Source: Candidatus Altimarinota bacterium
GTDB taxonomy: Bacteria > Patescibacteriota > Gracilibacteria > BD1-5 > UBA6164
Direction: 5' to 3'
Length of the DNA stretch: 64,000 nt
NCBI GenBank assembly: GCA_028691535.1
Contig: JAQUZB010000002.1
Location: 124,001-188,000 of the forward strand
Shown: piece after piece, positions 40,964 through 51,770 of the stretch
How positions within the stretch are numbered: position 1 is the first letter of the stretch
Layout of the letters: every line of letters begins with the position of its first letter
The notes under the pieces: generated by a model
What the model saw: the letters and a program-made list of their open reading frames with translations, nothing else
Databases searched by the model: none
What the model was told of the DNA's origin: nothing
Translations under genes and position numbers: made by a program

Positions 40964-43744
40964 TTAGAATGATAATCTAAAATTATCTAACCACATTCTC
41001 ATCTCTGGTGCTCAGTCATATTTAATAGTTGTCCACTTAAATGTATGACTTCATGGTGAAAGTAATGGTGTTGTAAATGTTATAAATCAACTATTTGATG
41101 AACTAGTACTATCCAATGTATTATATAAAACTCAATCTATATAAAAATATAATGTCCCATTATATCACCGACTATTATTTGTTATACTTGTACGCATATC
41201 AAAATTAAATTTTTGTGATTGTGTAAAATTTATTGTCTTTGTTATATGTGTATATCAATTTGTAGTATATCATGGATTTGTAATAGAGTATGTTCACTCT
41301 GTAAAATATCCTGGTCTATTATCTTGAACCCATGTATTTGTAGAGTTTCACTCAAATGTAAATAAATTCCATGGATTTAATGGTCAATTTTCAAACATAT
41401 TATCTGTCCATCAACATGTTCATCATCATCATATACATGTATATCTAAAATTATCTAGCCATATTCTCATCTCTGGTGCTCAGTCATATTTAACAGTTGT
41501 CCACTTAAATGTATGATTTCATGGTGAAAGTAATGGTGTTGTAAATGTCACAAATCAACTATTTGATGAGCTAGTACTATTCCATGTATTATATAAAGTT
41601 CAATCTATATAAAAATATATTACTCCATTATATCACCGTCAGTTATTCGTAATACTTGTACGCATATCAAAATTAAATTTTTGTGCTTGAGTGAAATTTA
41701 CTGTCTTTGATATATGTAGATATCAATTTGTGTCATATCATGGATTTGTTATTGAATATGTACCTTCTGTAAAATACCCTGGTCTATTGTCTTGAAGCCA
41801 AGTATTTGCAGCATTTCACTCAAATGTAAATAAATCCCATGGATTTAATGGTCAATTTTCAAACATATTATCTGTCCATCAACATGTTCATCATCATCAT
41901 ATACATGTATATCTAAAATTATCTAGCCACATCTTCATATGTGGCGCTCAATCATATTTAATAGTTGTCCACTTAAATGTATGATTTCATGGTGAAAGTA
42001 ATGGTGTTGTAAATGTTACAAATCAACTATTTGATCAGCTACTACTATCCCATTTATTATATAATGCTCAATCTATATAAAAATATAATGTCCCATTATA
42101 TCACCGTCAATTATTTGTAATACTTGTACGAATATCAAAATTAAATTTTTGAGATTGTACAAAATTTACTGTCTTAGATATATTTATATATCAATTTGTA
42201 TCATATGATGGGTTAGTAATTGAATATGTTCATTCTGTAAAATATCATAGTGTATTATCTTGTAGCCATGTATTAGTAGAGTTTCATGCAAATGTGAATA
42301 AATCCCATGGATTTTTATCTCAATTCTCAAATGTATTATCTGTCCATCAACATGTTCATCATCATCATATACATGTAAAGTTTATATTATCTAAGTTAAA
42401 AGATGAGTTTCAATTATATCTATATACATCCCATATAAAATCATATATTCAAGGTGGAAGTAATGGCGTTGTAAATGTCTGATATCAAGAGTTATAGTTA
42501 GTTCAACCTCAACTTAATCACAAATATAGTTCATTATTAATATAAAAACGAACAGTTGAACCACTTGTTAAATTAGTTTTTAAATCAAAATTTAGTTTTG
42601 TTGGAGCATAAGTAAAAACCCTATATTTGAATTTTCAAGTTCAAGATGGTACATTTATATCTACTCATTTACTTCAATTATTTCAAATTCAAGTTTTTAC
42701 TATTGCAGTTCAAGCTCATTCATAACTATATAAACAAGAATCTTTTATATCAAAATCATTTTTAAAAAATTCAAATGTTCAATCTTCAACTCAACATTTT
42801 ATTGGAAAAACTTCTGTTTTTATAAATTTTGTTATATTACAATCTAGTAATGAATTAATTTTTAATCATACTTTTTCTATATTTGAAAAATTTGTAATAT
42901 CTGATCTCAAAAGATCATAATTATCATATATAAATTTATAATCAGGATTGTTTTTAAATATATCATCACTAAATGACTCATTAAGACCTGATATAAAATT
43001 TACAACTTCTTCATCAGTTTCAACTCAACATTTATTTCATTTATAAAGTAATCTTGGTGTAAATGAAGTTCAACTTCCTGTTTCTGAATATGTTGAATAA
43101 TTTCATGGAAGTGTATTTGTATTATTTATAGAAAATAGATTTGTAGCTTCATTTACTACTAAATCATAATCTTGATTTGTATTTAATACCATACTTGGTG
43201 ATGAAACAACATGTAATTCTCAATTAATTTTAGTTTTTACAAATAACTTATTAAAATTTCAAAAATTATATGTTTTTTCATTTCAAGCTGCATATGTTTT
43301 ATCAACCAAAAAAGAAATAGGTAACTCTGTTCCTTCATTTTCTAAGATAGTTCATAATTCATAGATATTATCTTTTACATCCAATGAGTAATTAAAGTCT
43401 ACATCTTTGTATTTTGGATCTAAATTATCAACGTAATAGTTTAAACCTGAAAGAGTTCAACTTCAAATACTTCAATTATACCAAATTGTTTTTCACAAGT
43501 ATCTAACTTGTTTACTATTTTCTGGTATTGGTAGAGTTTTAGATGTAGTTTTTTCTAATTCTAATGCTTTTTTTATGTTTGTTAAATTAGTAATTCTAGT
43601 TACATCTCTAGAATTACTAGTATAACTAGAATATCACATATATGCGATTGATGATAATATAGTAAAAATAGAAATTGATACCATTAATTCAACAATAGTA
43701 AATCAAAATAATTTAAACTTTTTTATATTTTTTAACTTAATCAT
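40964..43744 (-). CDS. Pilin-like surface protein with three 156-residue C-terminal repeats
   Basis: 926 residues. A prepilin-type N-terminus KKFKLFG then FTIVELMVSISIFTILSSI is followed by a globular middle (about 60-430) with several paired cysteines (KCGVE twice, NKCGVETDEE). Then come one degenerate and three near-identical beta-rich repeats, each with GGGGTCGWTDN, PWDLFTFEGN, GYFTEGTYSITN, RTSITNNGRGYNG, LYFYIDG and SPGNHTFKWTT. The pattern suggests jelly-roll carbohydrate-binding-type modules. Several motif glycine runs are TGA runs. Likely an adhesin displayed by the pilus machinery. Confidence 0.82.
40970..42380 (-). repeat. Three direct repeats of 468 bp
   Basis: The marker CTAAAATTATCTA starts at 40977, 41445 and 41913, a constant period of 468 bases (156 codons). 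A fourth diverged unit follows to about 42490. The units remain highly similar at DNA level, including synonymous positions. Confidence 0.9.
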
Positions 43745-43879
43745 ATTATAAATTTAATAAATAATAAATATAAATACTTAATTAGTATACCATATCCACC
43801 AGGTCAATGCAATGAATTAATATTGACAATATTTTTTTTTAATATTTAATATCAAAAACAGTTATATGTGGCATAAAAT

Positions 43880-43908
43880 TTGACTTTTTTAGATTAGATT
43901 TATATAAT
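43880..43908 (+). promoter_or_regulatory. Promoter candidate for frr
   Basis: TTGACT (43880-43885), a 17-base spacer and TATAAT (43903-43908), 32 bases before the frr ATG. The best consensus-like promoter in the window. Confidence 0.65.
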
Positions 43909-43940
43909 AAAGCTGGATTTATAATAATAAGTAAATAAAT

Positions 43941-44489
43941 ATGTTATCAAAAGCAAAAGAATGAATAGATAAAGCTGTAAAACATTTAGATGTTGAATAT
44001 ACAAAACTACAATTAGGTAGAGCAAATCCTGCAATGGTTGAGTGAATTTTAGTTGAACAATATGGCTCTATGCAACCAATACAAAATATGGCAACTGTAT
44101 CAAACTTAGATGCACAAACTCTGACGATAAAACCATGGGATAAAAACGCAATCCACCCTATTGCAAAAGCAATAACTGAAAGCTGATTATGATTAAATCC
44201 GCAAACAATGGCTGATTCAATTATGATAAAAATGCCACTGTTAACTGAAGAAAGAAGAAAAGAAGTGTCTAAGATAGCTAAAAATCTAGCTGAAGATGCT
44301 AAAATTTCAGTTAGAAATGCAAGACAAGAATCATTAAAGGTTATTAAAAAAGCTGAAGATGACAAAGAAATCTCAGAAGACATAAAAAAACAAGCTGAAA
44401 GTGACTTACAAAAACTTATTGATGATGCAAATAAAAAAATAGAAGAACATTTTAAACACAAAGAAGCTGATATAATGAAAATAAAATAA
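43941..44489 (+). CDS. frr: Ribosome recycling factor
   Basis: 182 residues, family length about 185. With EF-G it splits post-termination ribosomes. Present are LQLGRANPAMVEGILVEQYG, the domain II strand TLTIKPWDKNAIHPIAKAI, GLGLNPQTMADSIMIKMP, LTEERRKEVSKIAK, VRNARQE and the long C-terminal helix. A good promoter precedes it, and bL33 follows after 85 bases on the same strand. Confidence 0.97.
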
Positions 44490-44574
44490 AAATTTGATTT
44501 ATTATATATTTTTCATATAATCAGCCGGTAACTCTTGAAAAGAGATTTGATTTTATATATTAATAAACGTAATA

Positions 44575-44754
44575 ATGGCTAAAGGTAAAAGAACTTACGT
44601 TGGTTTTTACTCTACTGAAACTGGAAACCTTGTTCATGTAACTAACATTCAAAAAAAGAATTTTGAAGCTGGTAAAAAAGGTCCAGAACTTAGAAAATAC
44701 AACAAAGTAACTAAAAAACACGAAGTTTTAAAAATGAAAGAACTTAAAAAATAG
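44575..44754 (+). CDS. rpmG: Large ribosomal subunit protein bL33
   Basis: 59 residues. MAKGKRTYVGFYSTETGNLV and KKNFEAGKKGPELRKYNKVTKKHEV match bL33 of the zinc-free type (no CxxC pairs). All five glycines use GGT or GGA, none TGA. The TAG stop is the first base triplet of a 22-bp terminator stem. Confidence 0.93.
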   Translation: MAKGKRTYVGFYSTETGNLVHVTNIQKKNFEAGKKGPELRKYNKVTKKHEVLKMKELKK

Positions 44755-44800
44755 AACATAAAAAAATAACACTTTTCAAGTGTTATTTTTTTATGTTCTA
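44752..44800. terminator. 22-bp perfect shared terminator of rpmG and yebC
   Basis: 44752-44773 pairs with 44779-44800 without mismatch. The TAG of rpmG opens one arm and the TAA of the convergent yebC gene lies in the other. Confidence 0.9.
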
Positions 44801-45561
44801 AATGTATTTTTTTCTATAAAATCATCTACCTCTTTTTCTAATTCAGCTGATATGATTTCATTAGTTGAAACTATGTTTACATCTTCATCTTCATCAAAAG
44901 CTTCTATCATTTTTTTGAATTTTAAAGCCTTATCAAACTCAGTTACTTCTATTTCATTGTCAGGAAGAAAATCAAGCTTAGATTCCATTATTTCAACTCA
45001 TTTTTCATTGAAAAATTTTTCAATTTCTAAGAAATCATCTACTGAAGTTATTATTTTTATATAATCATCAGTTAAAATTATATCTTCTGCACTTGTTTCA
45101 TAAGTAAGTTCCTCTATTTTTTCAAAACTATTTTCTTTTGGGTCTATAAATAAAACTCATTTTCTATGAAACATCCAAGAAACTGCTCAACTTTCTCATA
45201 AAGTTCAACCATATTTTGAAAAAGTGTGTCTCATATTTGCTACAGTTCTATTTTTATTGTCTGTAATTGTAGAAACCATAACAGCAATTCAACCTGGAGC
45301 ATATCATTCATAAACAATTTCTGAAAGTGCAACTGCACTCTTATCTTCTCAAGTTCATTTTTTTATTGCTCTATCTATATTTTCATTTGGAACTCATGCT
45401 TTTTTTGCAGTGTGAATTGCAGCATAAAGTGATGGATTTGAATCTGGGTCTCCTCATTTAACTGCAGCGATTGATATCAATTTAGCATGTATACTAAATA
45501 CCTTACCTTTTACAACATTTACAGCATTTTTTCTTGCTTGAACAACAGGACCTCTTCACAT
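44791..45561 (-). CDS. yebC: YebC/TACO1-family protein
   Basis: 256 residues (family about 240-250). It starts MGRGPVVQARKNAVNVVKGK and has the KLISIAAVKGG-PDSNP segment, KKAGVPNENIDRAIKKGTGE, the acidic YEGYAPGGIAVMV motif, TVANMRHTFSKYGGTLGESG, and VSWMFHRKGV. These proteins help translation of polyproline stretches or act as regulators. Finding it in the same window as EF-P/EarP is notable, as both address proline stalling. The C-terminus is more acidic than usual. Confidence 0.95.
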
Positions 45562-45624
45562 AATTTTATTTTTAAATTTTAAAAAATTGCTCTTATTTTA
45601 TACAAATTAATTTATTTGCAAATA

Positions 45625-46971
45625 TTAGTTAAATTCCTTTAACATCTTTCTAAACCATAATTTATCTCAAAATAAATAAGTTAAATCATAATGAGCTCTT
45701 TCTATACTTATTCATCTATCTAAAATATTTTTATCAATTTCTTGTTTTTCAACTATTTCACTTATCAGTTTAAGTTTTTCATTATGATTTCTTCACCTAG
45801 TTGGAAATTTAACTGTTTCTATATTTTTAAATTTTGAGAAAAAAAGATAAGTATATAGATTTAAATTATCACTTCTTGCATAAAAACTTCAAAGCTCTAA
45901 AGCTCTCAATTTTGCACTTCATCAAATATCCTTTGTTTTTTTAGATAAATACTCTATTCCAGTTTTTATTGAATTTTCAATTTCACTTCTTAAAGAAGAA
46001 AATTCATCTAAATTTAAAAGTTTTAACGCTCTCAAATAGATAAATATATTTGTATTTCTTTTTGAGTTTATAGGTTGAAGTGCATCAAAAAACAAATCTA
46101 CTCTATTTTTTGATAGGTTTATAATCTTTATTAATTCGTTTTTTTGGGTTTCAAAATCCAAAAATCATAATTCAATTTTTCACAATAATCATGCAATTTG
46201 AGAAAAAATATCAATATAACTATCGTCCATTAGATTTATCTTATCTTCATTTGATAATTCATTATTTAAAATTATTTCTTTGAAATCTGGTCTAAATCTT
46301 TTTTTGATAACTAAATCATTTACTACAACTGTACAAATATCCTTACTTCCATACTTATGTTCAGCAAAACAAAGTCAATTATTATATCTACAAAAATCTC
46401 ATTCTCAAAATACTTCAAACAATACACTTGGAAATTCTAAAACTATACTTTCTATTTCTTTAAGTGTGATTTCCCTACTTAAAATGACCTTGTTTACATT
46501 ATAATTATCAAGCATAAAATATATAGCTTCTTTATTATAAACTGCCATTATTGTTGAAATATTGATTTTTCCAGGATAATTTATACTTTTCAAATATTCA
46601 AGTATTCATATATTTCAACAAATAATTCAATCTATTCAAATTGACATAAATTCTTCTACCATTTTTTGTATATATGGAAAAGTTTCATCAGTATAATACC
46701 AAGCATTTAAGTTTATAAAAAGCTCCAAATTATGAGAATGAACTTCTTCAACTATATTTTTTAATGTTTCAAAACTAGTAATTTGTTCGTGTTCTGAAAA
46801 TCTACCATTTGGACTAACTTCAAATCAAAATCTTGTGTACCAATAATCTGGATTATATCATGTAAAAAATTCAGTAGCTCATCATAAAACTAAAGAATTT
46901 ATATATTCTTTTACATCTTTTGCATTTTTTCAAGTACTTGAAAATCACAATCAAACAATCTTTTTAAACAT
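45625..46971 (-). CDS. Peptidase U32-family protein
   Basis: 448 residues. A TIM-barrel-like N-terminal half has SLVLGGATEFFTGYN, ELFINLNAWYYTDETFPYI, GIDGIICGNIGILEYL, and the U32 signature ILSREITLKEIESIV followed by EVFGEGDFCRYNNGLCF. The C-terminal half is helical. U32 proteins include tRNA/rRNA hydroxylases (RlhA, TrhP) and UbiU/V, which use iron-sulfur clusters; two cysteines in FCRYNNGLC could contribute. The precise subgroup is not assignable by eye. It lies 63 bases upstream of yebC on the same strand. Confidence 0.8.
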
Positions 46972-47020
46972 AAAAAAATCTATTAAATAATATAATTTTA
47001 GTATAACTTTAAAAGCAAAA

Positions 47021-47060
47021 AATAAAAGCTAAATTTGAAAATCAAATCTAGCTTTTATTT
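47021..47060 (-). terminator. Terminator after bS21 gene
   Basis: AATAAAAGCTAAATTTGA pairs with TCAAATCTAGCTTTTATT with one mismatch. The T run is on the minus strand, just below the bS21 stop. Confidence 0.78.
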
Positions 47061-47067
47061 TTGTTCA

Positions 47068-47268
47068 CTAAAAGTAAACTTTATTATTTAGCATTCTGTA
47101 ATGTTCTCTAACGATAGCTGAGTGTCTAATTTTTTTCTTAGATTTGTCTCAAATTGCATATCTTTCAGTTCTGATTTTGTTTGCGATTCTTGATTGGAAA
47201 AATAATTTTTTATATCTTAAAATCATTTTTTCATTAGTTTCACCATCATTTTTTACTGCGTAAATCAT
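47068..47268 (-). CDS. rpsU: Small ribosomal subunit protein bS21
   Basis: 66 residues. The pattern NDGETNEKMILRYKKLFFQS, then ANKIRTERYAI and KKKIRHSAIVREHYR matches the bS21 helices, and basic residues dominate the second half. bS21 sits by the 16S 3' end near the anti-Shine-Dalgarno helix. ATG at 47268 gives the expected N-terminal strand. Confidence 0.85.
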
Positions 47269-47410
47269 AATTTCTATCCCCTTAAGGAATTAAATAATAA
47301 GTCTCTTAGTAGTTCTAAAAGTGCTGGAATTATATTTAGTAAATATCATTTGTCAAAACTAAATATTTTTATATATTTAGAGTAATTAAATATATAAAAT
47401 AAAAAGAAAG

Positions 47411-47746
47411 ATGAATAAAGATAGAATAAAAAAATTGGAAAGTATGTCGAGAGAAATAATAAGTAAATTGATATTTGAAGAGATAGATGATAGTGAAAAT
47501 ATTTTTTGAATTATAACTATAACAGACATAGTTATAAGTTCTGATTTATCTTACCTAGATGTTTGGGTTAGTGCATTTAAAAATACTGAAATATTAGCTA
47601 AAACTTTAGCTACACATAATCACTGAATCCAATCAAAATACAATAAAGCTATTGGCATAAGAAAATTACCTAAGATAAGATATAGATATGACTCAAAATG
47701 AGAAGTTGGTCAAAAAATATGTGAAGCTATTAATAAAGTAATTTAA
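47411..47746 (+). CDS. rbfA: Ribosome-binding factor A
   Basis: 111 residues. A KH-like fold: MSREIISKLIFEE helix, the GIITITDIVISSDLSYLDVWVS strands, and KAIGIRKLPKIRYRYDSKGE at the C-terminus, as in RbfA. It assists 30S maturation. It is followed 6 bases later by an FtsQ-like gene. Confidence 0.92.
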
Positions 47747-47752
47747 TAAAAA

Positions 47753-48712
47753 GTGAGACAAGCACCCGCAAGTAAGTTAAAATTATTTACACAATTTATT
47801 AAAAATAAATTTAGTAAAAAGAAAAAAACTAACTCTAAAATAATCTTAAATAAGATTGAAAATTGAACTTTTACAAAGAAAAGAAACAATTTCAATGTAA
47901 GAGTAGATTATTTAGAGTATTTTAGATTTTTTCAAAAAAACTACATACCATATTATCTTATCTGATGACTTAGTATAATTATTATAACTATTTTCTTAGT
48001 TTTGTGACCTATTTTTACTGTAAAATATATAGAAATAATTAAAAAAGACAATATTACAAATATGAATATTGCTTATAAAGCAGTAGAAGATTTAAGATGA
48101 GAAAAATTGTATAAAATTAATGAACTTGATGTCTTCAATAAATTTAAAAATTATCAAGATAATATAAAAAGTATAAGTTTAAAAATACAATTACCAAATA
48201 CTATAAAAATTGAAGCTGAATCATATAAGGAAATTTTCAATGTATTGATAAATAATAATACTTATATACTAGTAGAAAACGGTACAGTTATACCTTCACC
48301 TATTTCAAAATCATTAAAAAATCTTAATGTAATAATGAAGATTGATAAGAATAAATTTATAGATTATAAGCAAATATTTAATCCATTTTATATAGAAAAA
48401 ATTAATAATATAATTACAAAATTAGAAGAAAATATAGTAAATATAAAAATTGTAAACCTGTATTATTACGAAAATGAAAGAGAGCTTCATATAGAAATAG
48501 AAAATTGAAATAGACTTATATTTTCTATTGATGATGATATAGATCCAATGGAACAAATAGAAAAATTAGTTATTTTTAATAAAGATTATTCTTCAATTAT
48601 AGATAATAAGATTGTTTATATTGATCTAAGAATAAAAAAGAAAATATTTTATTGCGAAGCAGTATCATCTAAGCAATGTAATGAAAATATAAAAAGTATC
48701 TACTGAGAGTAG
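47753..48712 (+). CDS. ftsQ: FtsQ/DivIB-like cell division protein
   Basis: 319 residues from GTG at 47753. A basic cytoplasmic N-terminus of about 75 residues (Lys/Asn-rich) is followed by one transmembrane helix (YYLIGGLSIIIITIFLVLG). A POTRA-like segment KYIEIIKKDNITNMNI follows, with a periplasmic domain of about 200 residues. Topology and size fit FtsQ, which scaffolds the divisome; sequence conservation is weak, so the call rests on architecture. The stop lies in the terminator hairpin. Confidence 0.7.
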
Positions 48713-48720
48713 ATACTTTT
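48692..48720. terminator. Terminator at the end of ftsQ-like gene
   Basis: AAAAGTATCTACT (48692-48704) pairs with AGTAGATACTTTT (48708-48720). The ftsQ-like TAG lies in the 3' arm, and the convergent HATPase gene stops at the hairpin foot. Confidence 0.85.
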
Positions 48721-49241
48721 TATATTTTCATTTTAACTCAAACGATCAATCATCAATTATGTGAATTTTTAAAATAAAGTCTATTTACAAGTTTTACAAT
48801 TATAAGAAATAGTCATCTTCATCTAATAGAATCATGTCAGAAATATCATAATCTTAATTTATGAGCTCTCATTGTTTCCATATCCAACGCAGTTTTTGAA
48901 GCTTTTCATCTTCAATCATCTTCTACTTCTAAATTAAAATTAATATTTTCTTCTTCTCTATCTATATTTATTCTCAAAGTATTAAATCACCTAGAACTAC
49001 TTCAATATTCAATTGCATTATTATTTAATTCATCGGTAATCAATACTATTCTAGATTTTAATTTATCAGAAAAATTAAATGAATAACAAATAACTCATAC
49101 AAAATCTCTTAGGTCTTTTGTATTTTTAAATTTAGACTTGTATATAAATTCAACATTGATTTTTCAATCATGAATTATTGAATTAATAATATCTATTTTA
49201 TTATGTCATTTAGATAATTTATCTATATAAATTGCATCCAT
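48720..49241 (-). CDS. RsbW-like HATPase (anti-sigma-type kinase domain)
   Basis: 173 residues. A GHKL ATPase fold: N-box VLITDELNNNAIEYGSSS, G1 box LEVEDDGRG, and G2 box IRGRGLFLIIVKLVNRLYF, ending NGGLIVGVKMKI. The size and lack of sensor or DHp domain fit the anti-sigma factor/serine kinase group (HATPase_c_2). No sigma factor or anti-anti-sigma STAS gene is adjacent. Inferred: a small partner-switching regulator. Several G-box glycines are TGA. Confidence 0.85.
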
Positions 49242-49300
49242 AAATTAAACATAGTAATAATTAATTATATTATAGCATTAAATAAAAAAAAGCACAAAAA

Positions 49301-49333
49301 AAAAGTATATTTTTTAAAAAATATACTTTTTCT
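49301..49333 (-). terminator. Terminator after HU gene
   Basis: AAAAGTATATTTTTT pairs with AAAAAATATACTTTT at the foot of the HU gene on the minus strand. Confidence 0.85.
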
Positions 49334-49338
49334 ATGTA

Positions 49339-49611
49339 TTATCTAACTGATTCTTTAAGAGTTTTACCAGCTCTGAAAACAGGAGAATTCATAGCAGGAA
49401 TCTTAATAGATTCTCTAGTTCTTGGATTAACTCAATTTCTAGCAGCTCTAGAAGAAACTTTAAATGCACCAAAACCAGTAATATTAACTTCTCTACCTTT
49501 TTTTAATTCAGTAGTTATAACATCAATCATAGATGTTAATGCTTTAGAAACAGCATCTTGGCTTAAACCAGCATCAGCAGCAACTGCTTTAATAAAATCT
49601 TGTTTTTTCAT
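49339..49611 (-). CDS. hup: DNA-binding protein HU
   Basis: 90 residues, standard size. MKKQDFIKAVAADAGLSQDA opens the helical body. The beta arm signature VNITGFGAFKVSSRAARNGVNPRTRE is intact, including the NPRTRE proline-tip region and the C-terminal KTLKESVR. It bends and compacts DNA. It uses one TGA (in RNGVNP) among mostly GGT glycines, in line with high expression. Confidence 0.97.
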
Positions 49612-49720
49612 GGTAACAAAATGTTATAAATATAAACATCTATATTTTAGCAAAGTTTCAAGCAATTGCAAATCTTTTTTTAAAAAATCCGCTTAAATTC
49701 AAGAACAAAATAATATTAAT

Positions 49721-49754
49721 AAATAATAATGGCTTATATAAGCCATTATTATTT
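49721..49754 (-). terminator. Terminator at the end of the minor pilin operon
   Basis: AAATAATAATGGCTTA (49721-49736) pairs with TAAGCCATTATTATTT (49739-49754), one base below the stop of the last minor pilin gene. Confidence 0.82.
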
Positions 49755-49755
49755 A

Positions 49756-50565
49756 TTAATTACTATATATAGAATATTTTAAAATATTTAAAAATTTAGT
49801 GTTATCTACTGTTGTTTTAAGGTTTTGCTTGTAATCCCCTATTTCTCAAATAGATGTAATTTCTAAATATGGTCTAGTAAAATATTCATTTGTATTAGTT
49901 GATGATAAATTATATAATATATCATTAGAATTTCATGCATTAAATAATACTAAATAATTTGTATCAGATGATGATAAAAATTCTCATATAGTTTTTTCAG
50001 CTTTTATAAATCAAACATTTGTAAATACTTTATTTATTCAAACTAAATTAGTTCAAGTTCAAGAAATTCAATTTAATTTTCAAACAACATTCCAAGACAA
50101 GTCATTTGGATTTCAAGTTGATATACTCAAAGTTAAATCATTAACTTTTTGTTCTCAAGTATTATCTATATAAAAGAGAGGAATTATGTTATATCAAAGT
50201 GGTTCTAAACTTCAATCGTAATTATTTACTTTTCAATTATTAGAATATGAAATTAAAACATCTTTTTTAGGATGATATAAACTGGAATTTAAAAAATTAT
50301 CTGATAATAAAACAGATTTATTATTAACATCTAAATCAATCTTAGAATCATATCAATAACCTTTATTTTTTATATCTAAAAGTGCTAATTCTTGTGCTGA
50401 TTCAGCTCAAGCATATGCTTTTAGATATTCTCACATAGCTCTATTACTATTCATTTCATTTAATATTAATCTAAGAATTCATATTGATAACACCATAAGA
50501 AAACCTATCAATAGAATAGATAGAATAACTGAATATCATTTTTTATTTATATATAGTTTTTTCAT
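49756..50565 (-). CDS. PilX-like minor pilus assembly protein
   Basis: 269 residues. A basic MKKLYINKKG leader is followed by YSVILSILLIGFLMVLSIGILRLI, one N-terminal hydrophobic helix like that of PilX/GspK-type proteins but lacking the exact Glu5 prepilin signature. The mature part has AYAGAESAQELALL, the AESA-containing motif typical of PilX. It is last of four tightly spaced minor pilin genes (gap of 7 bases to the previous one), so likely part of the pilus-initiating complex. Confidence 0.75.
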
Positions 50566-50572
50566 ATTTTTA

Positions 50573-51148
50573 TTAAAAAGGTCTTTCACTAATTGTAGTT
50601 TGGAAAATTAATTTATTATTTTCTATAAGATTTGGCTTAACTCAAGCTTTTATAGTAGGTTGTAAAATAATTTTTATAGTAACTTTATTAACATATAAAG
50701 AAGATACATAGAAATCTATATTTTTAACTGCAACTAAACTATTTGTTAATGGTTTTCAATTTTTAACAACATAACATTGTTCAGCGATATTTTCACAAGT
50801 TATATTATCAGTTCTGATAAATCAAGTTCATATTTTTTTTGCCAAATAATATTCATTTAATCATTTAGTACACAATTTAGAACCTTGTTTATAAGAAGTT
50901 GAAACATTAAATGAACAAGTATCAAGTGTATTTTCTGAAACTCATATTATACCATTTTTCATAACATCTTCTGAAATTTCAGTAATTACACTTTTCATAT
51001 TTTCATGCATTGCTCTATTTATATCAGATTTAAGTGAAGTATCTGAACTCAAAATATATATTGATATTATAGATATCATTATAATTGAAAAAATTGTTAC
51101 AGAAACTACAACTTCTATCAATGTAAAGGCATTTATATTTTTTTTCAT
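50573..51148 (-). CDS. Minor pilin (PilW/GspJ-like)
   Basis: 191 residues. Prepilin leader MKKNINA, then FTLIEVVVSVTIFSIIMISI, with Ala at -1 and Glu at +5. The soluble domain has four cysteines (about residues 78-125) that could form disulfides. It sits third in the minor pilin set, 3 bases after the preceding gene and 7 before the PilX-like one. By order and N-terminus it fits GspJ/PilW. The exact subtype is uncertain. Confidence 0.75.
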
Positions 51149-51151
51149 AAG

Positions 51152-51763
51152 TTAAAATCTTTTAAAATCTGTAAAAATAGAATTAAGTTCAAATTCATGA
51201 TATCATCTCATATACCAAATAACTTTTGATGTTACTTTAAATGCATCATCTATAATTTTATTATTAACTCCATCATTATACTCTACTTTATCTATTTTTA
51301 TATATTTATAAAATTGAGTCTTATCTGATGTTCAAGAACAATCAAAAGTATAAATATTATCCGAAGTTAAACATAATCTATAATTTTGCATTTTATTATT
51401 TAATTCACTTTCTCATTCTCAAAAATTTGATATTTCAGATATACTTATTGGAAAACCATTTGTAAGATTAAAATCGTTTTCTATCTTATAGTATTTTCAA
51501 TATTCAAACAATGATGTATGTGTATCACTACTTGGATTAAGTTGATTATATATTTGAATTTTTTTATAATTACTATCTCTAATATTTCTAACTAATTCTA
51601 CTTGTTCCCTAGCTAAATAAGAAGCAATTATATAGTTTTTATTATAATCATTTAAATTTAGTGTTGTATTAATTATAGAATAAACACTTATTATTCACAT
51701 TGTAAATATAAGTATTCAAACCAAAATTTCTATCATAGAGAATGCTCTTTTGTTTTTTTTCAT
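51152..51763 (-). CDS. Minor pilin (PilV/GspI-like)
   Basis: 203 residues. Leader MKKNKRA, then FSMIEILVGILIFTMGIISV, with Glu5. It has the EQVELVRNIRDSNYK helix typical of PilV-like proteins in Gram-positive and CPR pilus loci, then a beta domain with two cysteines. Second in the minor pilin operon. Confidence 0.75.
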
Positions 51764-51770
51764 AATAAAT

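Noticed and set aside
40970-42380. 468-bp repeats as insertion sequences or a tandem mobile element.
   Set aside because: They lie within one open frame and encode a structural module. No transposase or terminal inverted repeats are seen.
42294-42482. His-rich plus-strand ORF (HQHVHHHHIHV).
   Set aside because: It is the reverse reading of TGA-encoded glycine runs and TGT codons in the repeat pilin-like gene, so a shadow.
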